A DNA stretch of 64,000 nucleotides from contig NC_065922.1 of the NCBI RefSeq assembly GCF_024586455.1, forward strand, positions 34,282,089 to 34,346,088, given 5' to 3'. The first letter of the stretch is position 1; each line of letters opens with the position of its first letter. The position numbers were made by a program, and so were the translations under genes. Origin of the DNA: Bactrocera neohumeralis (lineage: Eukaryota > Arthropoda > Insecta > Diptera > Tephritidae). Below, one piece after another: positions 55,636-64,000 of this stretch. Below the pieces are notes generated by a model, which ran no database searches, was not told the origin of the DNA, and saw only the letters and a list, made by a program, of their open reading frames with translations.

Positions 55636-56173
55636 CAGTTAGTACTCGATCTGAAGTTCGTGCGTGCGGTTGTCAAAAAAATTAGGGAATAAATTATATT
55701 GTTACGCCGTGATTAAAATATTTATTATTGTGAAAATTATAGTGCTTGCGTGTCAAAATTGTGCGCGTTTAGTGTGAAAAGTGTGATAGATAAAGTCTTC
55801 CGATTTAGATTTGCATATTTGCAAAGGCAATACGCAAGTGAAATTGCAAAAATGAGAAGCCTCCTTTTGTTCAAAATGGCCGCCCAGAAGTGCGTTTTAT
55901 TGTATCTTGCTGAAAAGAGCCAATCTCTTATAAGAAGGAGTAAAGTTAGTGTGAAGAAAATTAATGTGAAATTATAGTTTTGTGTGATATATAAAAAGTG
56001 TGTAAAATAAAATCAGTTAATTCAGTTAAACCCAAAAATGAAAATCTAAATATATGTGTGTGTAAATAAATATGTGTTTGTGTTTGTCTGAAAGCTGCGT
56101 TAGATGGCGCACAAATGTTTATGATACAAGTCTTTCGTTTTCCAGGCAAGGCAGTGTTTATTTAGTGTCACAG
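55636..56173 (+). other. Probable non-coding first exon with strong splice donor
   Basis: GC rises around 55540-55660, where promoter-like text (CGAACAGTTAGTACTCGATC, near an Inr consensus, with TTCGTGCGTGCGG about 28 bp further on) occurs. The sequence then has the A- and GTG-rich look of a fly 5' leader and ends at TGTCACAG followed by GTGAGT (donor at 56174). The only longer open frame starts with GTG at 55750 and has no recognisable domain. If real, it is the leader exon of a gene whose coding exons lie beyond this window or remain undetected. Confidence 0.4.
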
Positions 56174-56310
56174 GTGAGTTTTTTGGAATTTAAATGTCAC
56201 ATATGATATTTTTACACTTAAAACAAAATTTTGTGAATATTCAAATATTTGAAAGTAAAAATTAATTTGGCAGAAATGAAATGAATTGAACACTCCGTAT
56301 TTGGCCAAAT

Positions 56311-56481
56311 TAGCGCTAGATGGCGCAATCATACTTATGCTACATATTCGAGTTGCACATCATGAAAGCTAAAAAGCAGTTAACTTTATTTTAAATTAGC
56401 GATAGGTGGCGATATCATACTTATGGTACATATTCCAGTTTCACACTATGAAAGCTAGAAAGCACTTATCTTTATATTTAA
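56311..56481 (+). repeat. Two diverged 86-bp tandem units
   Basis: Unit 1 (56311-56396) starts TAGCGCTAGATGGCGCAATC and unit 2 (56397-56481) starts TAGCGATAGGTGGCGATATC. Both continue ATACTTATG, TACATATTC and ATGAAAGCTA. TAGATGGCGCACAAATG at about 56101 is a third, partial relative. Confidence 0.75.
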
Positions 56482-56504
56482 GCAAAATTTAAAATTGAAT
56501 ATCA

Positions 56505-56930
56505 ACTGATCAAATTTGACCCGAAGTGGTCCATTTAAGCTGCGCAGGTAAGCGGAATCGATAACAAGTTCTTTTCTTAGTGAGTACAACTCTCTTTTAT
56601 GTGTCTCCATATGACAATTAGTGTTTTCCTGGGAGCTGCTTGTTTAGGACACGACAAGTTTGTCAGGCGATTTTTAATATGGAAAAAAATTAACAACGAG
56701 TATGCATGACATTTTGTGTTTCCAATGGAATCATAGCCCGGTCTTTGATAGTTTTGTAGAAACGTTTTAAGGAGTCTAATTTATGACGAATATGTACAAG
56801 TAATTGAGTGGCACAAACATTCCATGAAGCTTGTGAAGTCTTCAAAAACTTGTCGTATAAGAACCTCCAATGAACGCTAAAGTAAAAGTTCTTGAAATCT
56901 TGGCATCATAGAGATAGTAGAGGATCACAA
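56505..56930 (+). mobile_element. Mariner-like transposase relic
   Basis: The end TGATCAAATTTGACCCGAAG matches the fragments at 7590-7815 and 16197. Downstream there are GTTTGTCAGGCGATTTTTAA and TTTGTGTTTCCAATGGAATC, and then frameshifted mariner text with YEYKxxxW-like remnants. It is probably dead. It lies downstream of the presumed leader exon. Confidence 0.6.
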
Positions 56931-57123
56931 CATACATACATATGTATCTTATGTACCGATCAACATATTTTGGTTAATGTTTATCTCAATTGTCGGCAAA
57001 ACTACCAGTCTTATAGAAAAAAGTTGTAGCTACTGAAAAGATTTACAACTTCTATATTAACACATTTTGCAAATAACTTCAAAATTTATGAGAAAATTTC
57101 ATATATCCATGTTTTTGGTTTTT

Positions 57124-57968
57124 TATACTCTGAACAGGGTATATTAAGTTTGTCACGAAGTTTGTAACACCCAGAAGGAAGAGTCGGAGACCCTATAAAG
57201 TATATATAGATCAGTATGTTGAGCTGAGTCGATTTAGCCATGTCCGTCTGTCTGTCTGTCTGCCCGTCCGTCTGTATATATACGAACTAGTCCCTCAGTT
57301 TTTAAGATATCGTTTTGAAATTTTGCAAACGTCATTTTTTCTTCAAGAAGCTGCTCATTTGTCGGATCTGCTGATATCGGACCACTATAACATATAGCTG
57401 CCATACAAACTGAACGATCGGAATCAAGTTCTTGTATGGAAAACTTTCACATTTGACAAGATACATATATTCACGAAATTTGGTATAGATTATTTTTTAA
57501 GGCAACAATGTAATCTCCGAAGAAATTGTTCAGATCGGACCACTATAGCATATATGTAGCTGCCATACAAACTGAATGATCGAAATCAAATGCTTGGATG
57601 GGAAACTTCTTCATTTGACAAGATATGTTCACGAGATTTGGTATGATTTATTGTTTATAGAAATAATGTAATATCAGAAGAAATTGTTCAGATCGGATTA
57701 CTATACCATATAGCTGCCATACAAACCGAACGATCGGAATCAAGTTCTTGTATGGAAAACTTTCGCATTTGACGTGGTATCTTCACGAAATTCGGCATGG
57801 ATTACTGCTTAAGGTAACAATATAATCTCCAAAAAAATTGATCAGAACGGATTACTATAGCATATAGCTTCCATACAAACAGAACACGTAGTTACTAAAA
57901 GAAATGCACCTGTGAAGGGTATTTAGCTTCGTTGCAACCGAAGTTAACGTTTTATCTTGTTTTTTTTT
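57124..57968 (+). repeat. Family R dispersed repeat, full copy with internal tandem units
   Basis: It runs from TATACTCTGAACAGGGTATA and AGTTTGTCACGAAGTTTGTA, through a TCTGTCTGTCTG run at 57245-57270, to GTGAAGGGTATTTAGCTTCG and TTGCAACCGAAGTTAACG. Inside are four units of about 160 bp, each with a GATCGGA-type phrase, CATATAGCTGCCATACAAAC and a GTATGGAAAACTTTC or GATGGGAAACTTC line. The insertion interrupts sequence found uninterrupted near 37010-37060, giving the boundaries. No open frame or terminal inverted repeat was seen; the class is unknown. Confidence 0.7.
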
Positions 57969-58329
57969 TTAGTTTCATATTGTAAAAAACATTTCTTTCA
58001 CAAAATTAGGTGTAAGGTTAACTTCTTACAAACACACTTATTTTTTCTTTTAAAAATTTAAGAAGAAAAACTTATTTAGACTTAAAGTCGAAAAATACCA
58101 AATTTTCAATCAAAATTCTCACCTCAAAATATCAGTTTTTGTTTTTAAAGTCAGCAGGCGTTGTGTTTGGGAAAACCTCTACTTGTTGATAGTGAAAAAA
58201 TATATACGTTACTTTGATAAATTTTCTCAGAAAATGCAAAAAACGACCCCCCTTTATATACACAGTGAAATTTCACATAACAGATCGACTTATCGATCGA
58301 TCTTTTTATTGTCTTATTAAATTCTACAA

Positions 58330-58870
58330 CACCTCTAGAATATTGTCCTCAATTTTCAAGTTGATCCCAGTAACAGATTCGGATATACATCCTTGAGAAC
58401 TTGTGCGCTCGAGGCAAGCTAGACTAAGTTCGGCGCCTGTAAACGCGTTTTTCTTGAAACTATGTTTTTGGTTTTTTTCTTAAAGACTTGGACGAAATTT
58501 TTTTCGTTACGATTACAACTACCTGAAAAAAATGTTGCGAAATTTTCACTGAAATTTAAATTTTTTTGTAAAAATGTCAGTTCTAAGTTAAGTTTTTAAC
58601 TAAAACACGTATTTTTTCACTTGAGATGAAAAAATATGTAAGGAGTTATCCTGCCAACTCGGGTGCATCGTTTTTCCAAAGGGTCCCCACAATGGCGTCG
58701 CAATGGTCGAGATTTAAATATTTTTTTTCAAAAATTTAAATTTTTTCCTAATAATGTATGTTTTGTAACAATAAATATTGTTGAATACAATATTAAATTT
58801 TTCATATTAGAAAAAATTGTTGAAAAAGGGCTGTTTTTTACCCAAGGAAACCGATGTTATCCCTTAAGTT
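58330..58870 (+). repeat. Dispersed repeat (family S), copy 2
   Basis: The same ordered blocks as 32290-32885: TTTTCAAGTTGATCCCAG, GAGAACTTGTGCGCTCGAGG, CTAGACTAAGTTCGGCG, TTATCCTGCCAACTCGGG, ATGGCGTCGCAATGG and AAGGAAACCGATG. Both copies are in the same orientation about 26 kb apart and are diverged by indels. Confidence 0.7.
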
Positions 58871-59386
58871 GAGCAAATATTCAAGAAACGATTTACCCAA
58901 ATAAAAAAGAACTCAAATGTTTTCAATAGAGGTGTCAAAAAATTCTAGAACCGTACCCATACGAGAACAACATCAATAAAAATTATAACAAAATAGTTCT
59001 CAGAATGAAAAAAAAAATCTTGCAACTCAAGCGTATATTTCTATTGATCTAATGAATGCGGGCCAATGTCATTTCGTTGAGCGCCCACCCAATTCAATTT
59101 ACTTGCTGTGATCTCTTTGCGTATTGTTCTTAAAAAAACTGTGGCAAAACTCCGCAATTAGGAATTACGCAAATAAAAACTAAATAAAAGGGGAATTACA
59201 CATTGTATACAAGTCTCTTAACATATTTTATGGAATCTTGTCCGTGTCCGGTCATTGGATAGTTCTCATGTCTGGTTATAGGAATTGGTTTTGTATGAAA
59301 ATATGAAAGAAAACGTTGTGTTCATGAAATTTGTTTGATTATTTGAGGTGTCTAGTTATAATGATTGTCCGTAATGGGTAATTTCA

Positions 59387-59387
59387 A

Positions 59388-59431
<44 letters not shown>

Positions 59432-59439
59432 TCTATATA
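59387..59439. repeat. AT dinucleotide microsatellite
   Basis: An uninterrupted ATAT run with single G and C interruptions (ATGTATAT and ATCTATAT). It can form cruciform or slipped structures and is probably length-polymorphic. Confidence 0.95.
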
Positions 59440-61216
59440 ATGTTCAAAATTAAAGTAGGTAAAATACTCAAGACGAAAAAGAAGGTTTATTTATTATAAA
59501 GAATCCCATAAAGCTACATACCTACATAGCTATTGAGTATTCTAAAATTTTGTTCCTAACCATCAGTCTTTCTAAAAATACACTAGTTATGTATATCCAG
59601 TTTTTCGGGGTCTATAATCATAATACTTATTCTTTATGAATTCATAATCTTTTATTTTCTATACATATGTACATATGTTAAAATATTCTGATCATAATTG
59701 AAATAACTTAAAGAAATTGCCTATTTTTTAATATAATTCATAGCAACTCCAGATTTAATATTTATGGTTAGGGCTATGTTTGCATTAAGCGCTGCGAATG
59801 TGAAGGATTTGTTGTATTCAGATCATTATTTCATTCATGGATTTAGATTTTTTTGGTAACCTCAATGCTGAAACTATTTTTAAGTCGATAATTTTGGATG
59901 CAGTAAAATTGACCTTAATAGGAGAAACAAAAGCGCGTAGAACAACTTGAAAACACCACAAGGTAATAGCAAACATAAATGGATATATCAATTACGCGCC
60001 TCTAAATACGCACAGTCATAGCCGAGCAGGTGGCATTCATCGCTCATCATGGCTAGTTCTAGAAACTATGAGACCAATAAAGCCATTCATCCGAACAACT
60101 GAAAGGAAGAAAATTTGTCTTGACTGCAACTAGCGTTACACATAGCAATAACAACAAGAAGACAAATGCGGGTACTCTTTAACAAGAGAAATGTAATTTC
60201 AAACTTTTTCAAAATAGATTTCGGACGCCATAAACACTTGACGTTGCCAATAACCAGACAAATACGCATCTGGCTGTGTGTATGTATGTATATTGATGTG
60301 AAGTAGAGTTCACAAGGATTTTTCATCAGCTTGTGTGAATTTCCGGCAGAAGTTGTCATATGCAAGCATTGTAAACGTGCTTCGGTTTACATGGTGGGTG
60401 TGGTAGTATGCCTGCGGCACACTGCGAGCCTTGTGAATGCCAAGGTGAATTCTTATGCATATATGTATGTCAAGGAAAGTTAAGGTGTGTTGCAACCAAC
60501 AACATGCACAGAGCGAAACTAACAGTTCTATAAAAGCGTAAAGAGCGTACATATTTTTCACAGAAAATGCTGTTATTAACAGATTGTTAAGATAAGCATG
60601 TTTGTTAACAGCGAATGGGGAAAGTCTGCAACATTTAAAAGTTCTCTGTTTAGAATTAGGACAGATGTATTAACAGCTTGGTTACAGTGCGACAAAGCGA
60701 CAAAGTAGGGGAAGTGAGAACTCTGTAAATACTGTTTAGAGAGAACAAATTGGTCGAAATTTTCGGTGGGGACTGCACAAGCACAAACCTTACAGTAACT
60801 GGCTCGATGCTTGTAATTTGCAATTGTGGTGACTATTTTTTCATATCCAACATCGGCATAATTGTTACCATTCAATTGAGATGCTTTTTGATTATCTTAT
60901 AGTCGGGTTTGGGCTAAAGTTAACAGCGTTAGAAAGTAGCATTTAAAATAAGCTGTTAAAGTTGTACATCAAATATACAGTAATCATAGAGTACACCATG
61001 TCGTATGAGTAATATTGACTTTATAAGGCTGTTGTATGAATGTTCAGTACATTTGATGTATAACTGTACACATTTTAAATGGATGTTTTTAAGAAAAGAA
61101 AAATCATTCTAACCTTTCCTCTAAAGCAAAAGATTGGTTAGAATATTATTTTTTTCACAGTTGCAGATTTGGTTTCTTAATGTATATTTACGAGCAAGAA
61201 GTATGAATTAAATATT
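59440..61216. other. Spacer without recognised genes
   Basis: Includes minus-strand open frames up to 99 codons (60576-60875) with no recognisable domain, no codon bias and no supporting splice sites. CATA-type simple sequence occurs at about 60281-60295. Nothing can be supported as a gene. Confidence 0.4.
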
Positions 61217-61530
61217 AGGTAGTCGAAAAAGTCTTTTCGTATTTTGTCAATAGATCTCGTTGCAGTCGTATATCTCCAGTGCTATCAATCACATTGTGTC
61301 ATACCATATAGTGTTGCAAAGGTTTTTTAAGCTTCATTTAACCAAAAAAAAACTAAATTCGGGGAAGTTGAAAAAAAGTTACCGCTGTTCAAAAATGAGT
61401 GAAAATAATGAAAAAATTCGCTGTATTTTGAAATTTTTGTATAAAAAAGGGAAGAAGTTTACGGAGACGATGCTGTATCAGTTTATGTAGCACAACAATG
61501 GTTCACTCGCTTCTGGGATCGTCAGTAAAA
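61217..61530 (+). mobile_element. Mariner 5' end fragment
   Basis: It opens with TAGGTAGTCGAAAAAGTCTT and has a leader (TTGCAGTCGTATATCTCCAG) that is the reverse complement of the end of the element at 12148-12649. Then ATG at 61395 reads MSENNEKIRCILKFLYKKGK, the mariner helix-turn-helix start, before a deletion and frameshift. Only the left terminus survives. Confidence 0.8.
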
Positions 61531-62450
61531 AATCCCTCTGCTGACACATTAATCACACAGAAGTAATTTTTCTAGCAATTTTTTTTCAAGTTAAGTCTTT
61601 TTTAGATTAGGCGTTTTTTTTTTGTTTTAAGCTAAGTCTGCAAATATTATAATGGACTACAACTTTTGTTAAAAAGCCTCAAAGCTTTGAAATAAGCATT
61701 AATCCTCTTTTAACAGATGCCTTAATATGATGTTTAAATGCTTTTTATTCAAAAAGTGAAACTGAATCCCTAAAATCAAAAGGGGAAATTTACTGTTAGA
61801 CCATAAGCGCAAAACGCTTGTTGTGCTTTAAACTCTCTTTATATATTCTCGCCCACCGAACGAACACTAAACTTTTCCACGTTTTATATAAAACCAAAAT
61901 AAATACATACATATGTATGTGCATATAAACGAAAGCTTCATTTCTACTCCGAAAGTAAATAAGACATAAGATGAACTTGAATATTAGCTCAAGGTAAATA
62001 TAAGGACGACGTACTGCGCCGACGCAGTGAGCAGCACCCATTTCTCACTCAATCGCACCCGAAATGCTCACTCAAACATTTTGTTAATAACTTTCATACA
62101 AAGCTGTTGTTTAAAGATAAAAGCTCAAATTTAGGTGGTAACTGTCTTGGGTCATTCGAAAGTTTTAACGAACTTTCTTATCAGCTGTTTCAAGTCGCAG
62201 CTTGTATTTAATGTTTCCTTGCATGTATGTATACACAACGTTCAATGATGTTCGAAACTGTTGCGTCTGCTCGAAAGCGCTACTTACGTTTTTTGTTTTT
62301 GTCTGCGTCCTGTTATCATTCGCAATGTCTGTACATAGGAATGTGAAATCCCTGTGTATCCTTGCAAAACATTTGGTAAACGCAATTATTTGGCGTTGCG
62401 CGTTTTGTTCTACTATATTAGCACGAGTCATCTGCAAAGTATCTTCAGTA
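61531..62450. other. Spacer without recognised genes
   Basis: AT-rich sequence. About 61990-62060 and 62160-62500 contain more GC-rich text, including ACGTACTGCGCCGACGCAGTGA and CATTCGCAATGTCTGTACAT, perhaps a promoter region for a downstream leader. No coding region is recognised. Confidence 0.4.
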
Positions 62451-64000
62451 CATTGAGATACTTTCAGCGCTCGACAACTAATCGAACGAAGCAATAGTGG
62501 CAGCAATTCCTTATAGGGGAATCAGTAAGCACTATATGACAAAAAAATATTGAAAGAGAATTAAGAAAAAATTTTAAGCAACAGTTTTGAAAATATTGAG
62601 TGAAAATTTTGAATTTAAAGCAAGTAAAAGTTTTTAGTGACTTTAGAAAAATTCAATTTGTGTGATAAGTGCTATCAAATGTTTTGTTGTTATTGCTAAA
62701 GTGGCACGCAATTTCGAATTGTGCAAGCTTGCGCTCGGAAAAAAGTTTGAAACTATTAAAACTAAAAGTTTGTTAAAGCGATGAAAGTTGTTAAAACTGC
62801 AATAATTTTCAAAAAAATGAAAAAGTGATGTAAAACGGTCGCAACAAACTAAATTTTCAGTGAATTATTTGACGTTGGTTTATTGCCCTTGAAAAAGTGT
62901 GTGATTTAAAAAATAATGGTACAAAAAGTTAGTGAGTGTTGAAAATATTTTATATATTTAGAGGAAACTAAAGTGTTTGCACATTTTAAAATAAATTATA
63001 TATACCAGAGTTGTTATAAATGATATTGGAGAGTTTAATAAAAACCTTGTGAATCTTGTTAAAATAATAATAATAATATGCGAAAAAATATTGAGTCCCG
63101 AAACTTGTGGAAGTGTATTAAAAAATAATCAAATTCAGTTTCAAAAAGTGTTAACGGTCAAAAACTGCTGACCTTAATAAGAAACAGTGTTAATATAATA
63201 TTTGCGATATTGGTGAAAAATTTTCAGAAAGCAAATAGATGAAAATTAATTTTGTGCTCACAGAAAAAATATATATTTTGAACTATAAGTGAAAAAAATT
63301 AAAAAAAAAATTGGTGGTGTTTTAATAAATTACGTACGTGGAAGTATACTAATATATAAATATATAAATAAAAAATTGTTAAAAAATCGAAAATCTGTTG
63401 AAATAAATTCTGATAATAAAAATCTATTACTAAAAATTATTTACGCAAATAAATAAGAAAAGCAGTATTAAAAATATCTGCATTAAGAGTTAAATAAAAA
63501 ATACAAATACGTGAATCAAATATAACAAATAATTAAAATTAAAAAGATATATAGAAAAGTAATTTTTGAAAAACCACTTGATACTGTTGTTTGTTTAACG
63601 CTATTGTTGTTGCTCAAATTAATTAATATTAACTACACTAACAAACAGTTAAATTAAGTGTTAATTAAATTTCAAGAAATCTAAAAGATAGTTAACTTAA
63701 CAATAAGTGTTAAATATAACATATTGAAATACAAGTATATTTACTTAATTATATTCAAAGCGCTATGAAAAAGTTCAAATAACCCTAAAATGTTGTATTT
63801 TGAGAGTGACAACAATTTTTAAAAAGTTTGCAAACAAATTTTGAATTGTAGTTGTAAAAATACAACACTACATTACATTGACATACACATTCGCAGTTAA
63901 CGAATGAAAAGTTTATACTGACATACATTACTATTTTTGCGAAACCAAAGCTTTAATATCCACGTTGGCATAGCTTTGTTGAGAAATATGTAAGCAGTTA
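62451..64000 (+). other. A-rich leader-like stretch, possible long 5' UTR
   Basis: From about 62460 the composition becomes strongly A-biased with phrases such as GTGAAAAATTTTCAGAAAGC, AAAATTGTTAAAAAATCGAA and AAGTGTTAATTAAATTTCAA. There are no long open frames, and GTGAAA/AAAGTG words are frequent. This is the texture of long 5' UTRs of fly developmental and neuronal genes. The GC-richer segment before it (62250-62480) could be the core promoter. No donor was clear and the reading frame would be beyond the window, so this is weak. Confidence 0.3.

Noticed and set aside
55750..55977. Plus-strand open frame of 75 codons in the presumed leader
   Set aside because: It starts with GTG, has no recognised domain, and sits in sequence better explained as a 5' leader.
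60576..60875. Minus-strand open frame of 99 codons
   Set aside because: It has no recognisable domain or codon bias, no splice partners and no neighbouring coding exons.
1..64000. tRNA or rRNA genes
   Set aside because: I looked for T-loop GTTCRA text and paired acceptor stems by eye and found no convincing cloverleaf; a tRNAscan run would be decisive.

Overview
The window is nuclear DNA of a higher dipteran fly. The introns are AT-rich, the GT-AG splice sites are clear, and proteins such as the SR factor Rbp1 and the F1 gamma subunit read almost like their Drosophila counterparts. Intergenic DNA is full of CATACATATGTATG-type simple sequence and of mariner/Tc1 and non-LTR relics. This texture suggests a tephritid fruit fly (Bactrocera/Ceratitis type); the family is inference, the order is secure.

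Layout. Positions 1-38 kb are gene-poor and rich in mobile elements. They hold two tandem paralogues of a FAXDC2-like membrane di-iron hydroxylase (2.9-13.6 kb and 18.1-19.1 kb), a Thr-rich single-pass membrane protein (22.3-23.2 kb) whose TGA stop is followed by 39 open codons, and a stomatin/MEC-2-like band-7 protein spread over 26.4-37.6 kb. Introns and spacers carry mariner, Tc1-like, RTE-like, I/LOA-like and Jockey-like relics, two MITE-like elements, and a non-coding dispersed repeat present at least six times.

Positions 38-54.6 kb form a compact housekeeping cluster with genes in alternating orientation: Rbp1 (-), Surf4 (+), ATP synthase gamma (-), NC2-beta/Dr1 (+), tRNA-His guanylyltransferase (-), cytochrome b5 reductase-like (+), APC15 (-) and Ubl5 (+). 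Divergent pairs share promoters of a few hundred bp and convergent pairs have close 3' ends. The products serve splicing (Rbp1, Ubl5), ER export (Surf4), respiration (ATPsyn gamma), transcription (NC2-beta), tRNA maturation (THG1), redox (CYB5R-like) and mitosis (APC15). They share no pathway.

Positions 54.6-64 kb have no recognisable coding gene. There is a probable non-coding first exon ending at a strong donor at 56173, more nested repeats, and at 62.4-64.0 kb an A-rich leader-like stretch that may be the 5' UTR of a gene beyond the window.

The most notable observations are the candidate TGA-C stop-codon readthrough at 23207, a splice-compatible 246-codon alternative exon in Rbp1, a mariner element abutting a FAXDC2 exon, and a nested insertion whose empty site is also present in the window. 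No tRNA, rRNA, CRISPR array or virus-derived gene was recognised.
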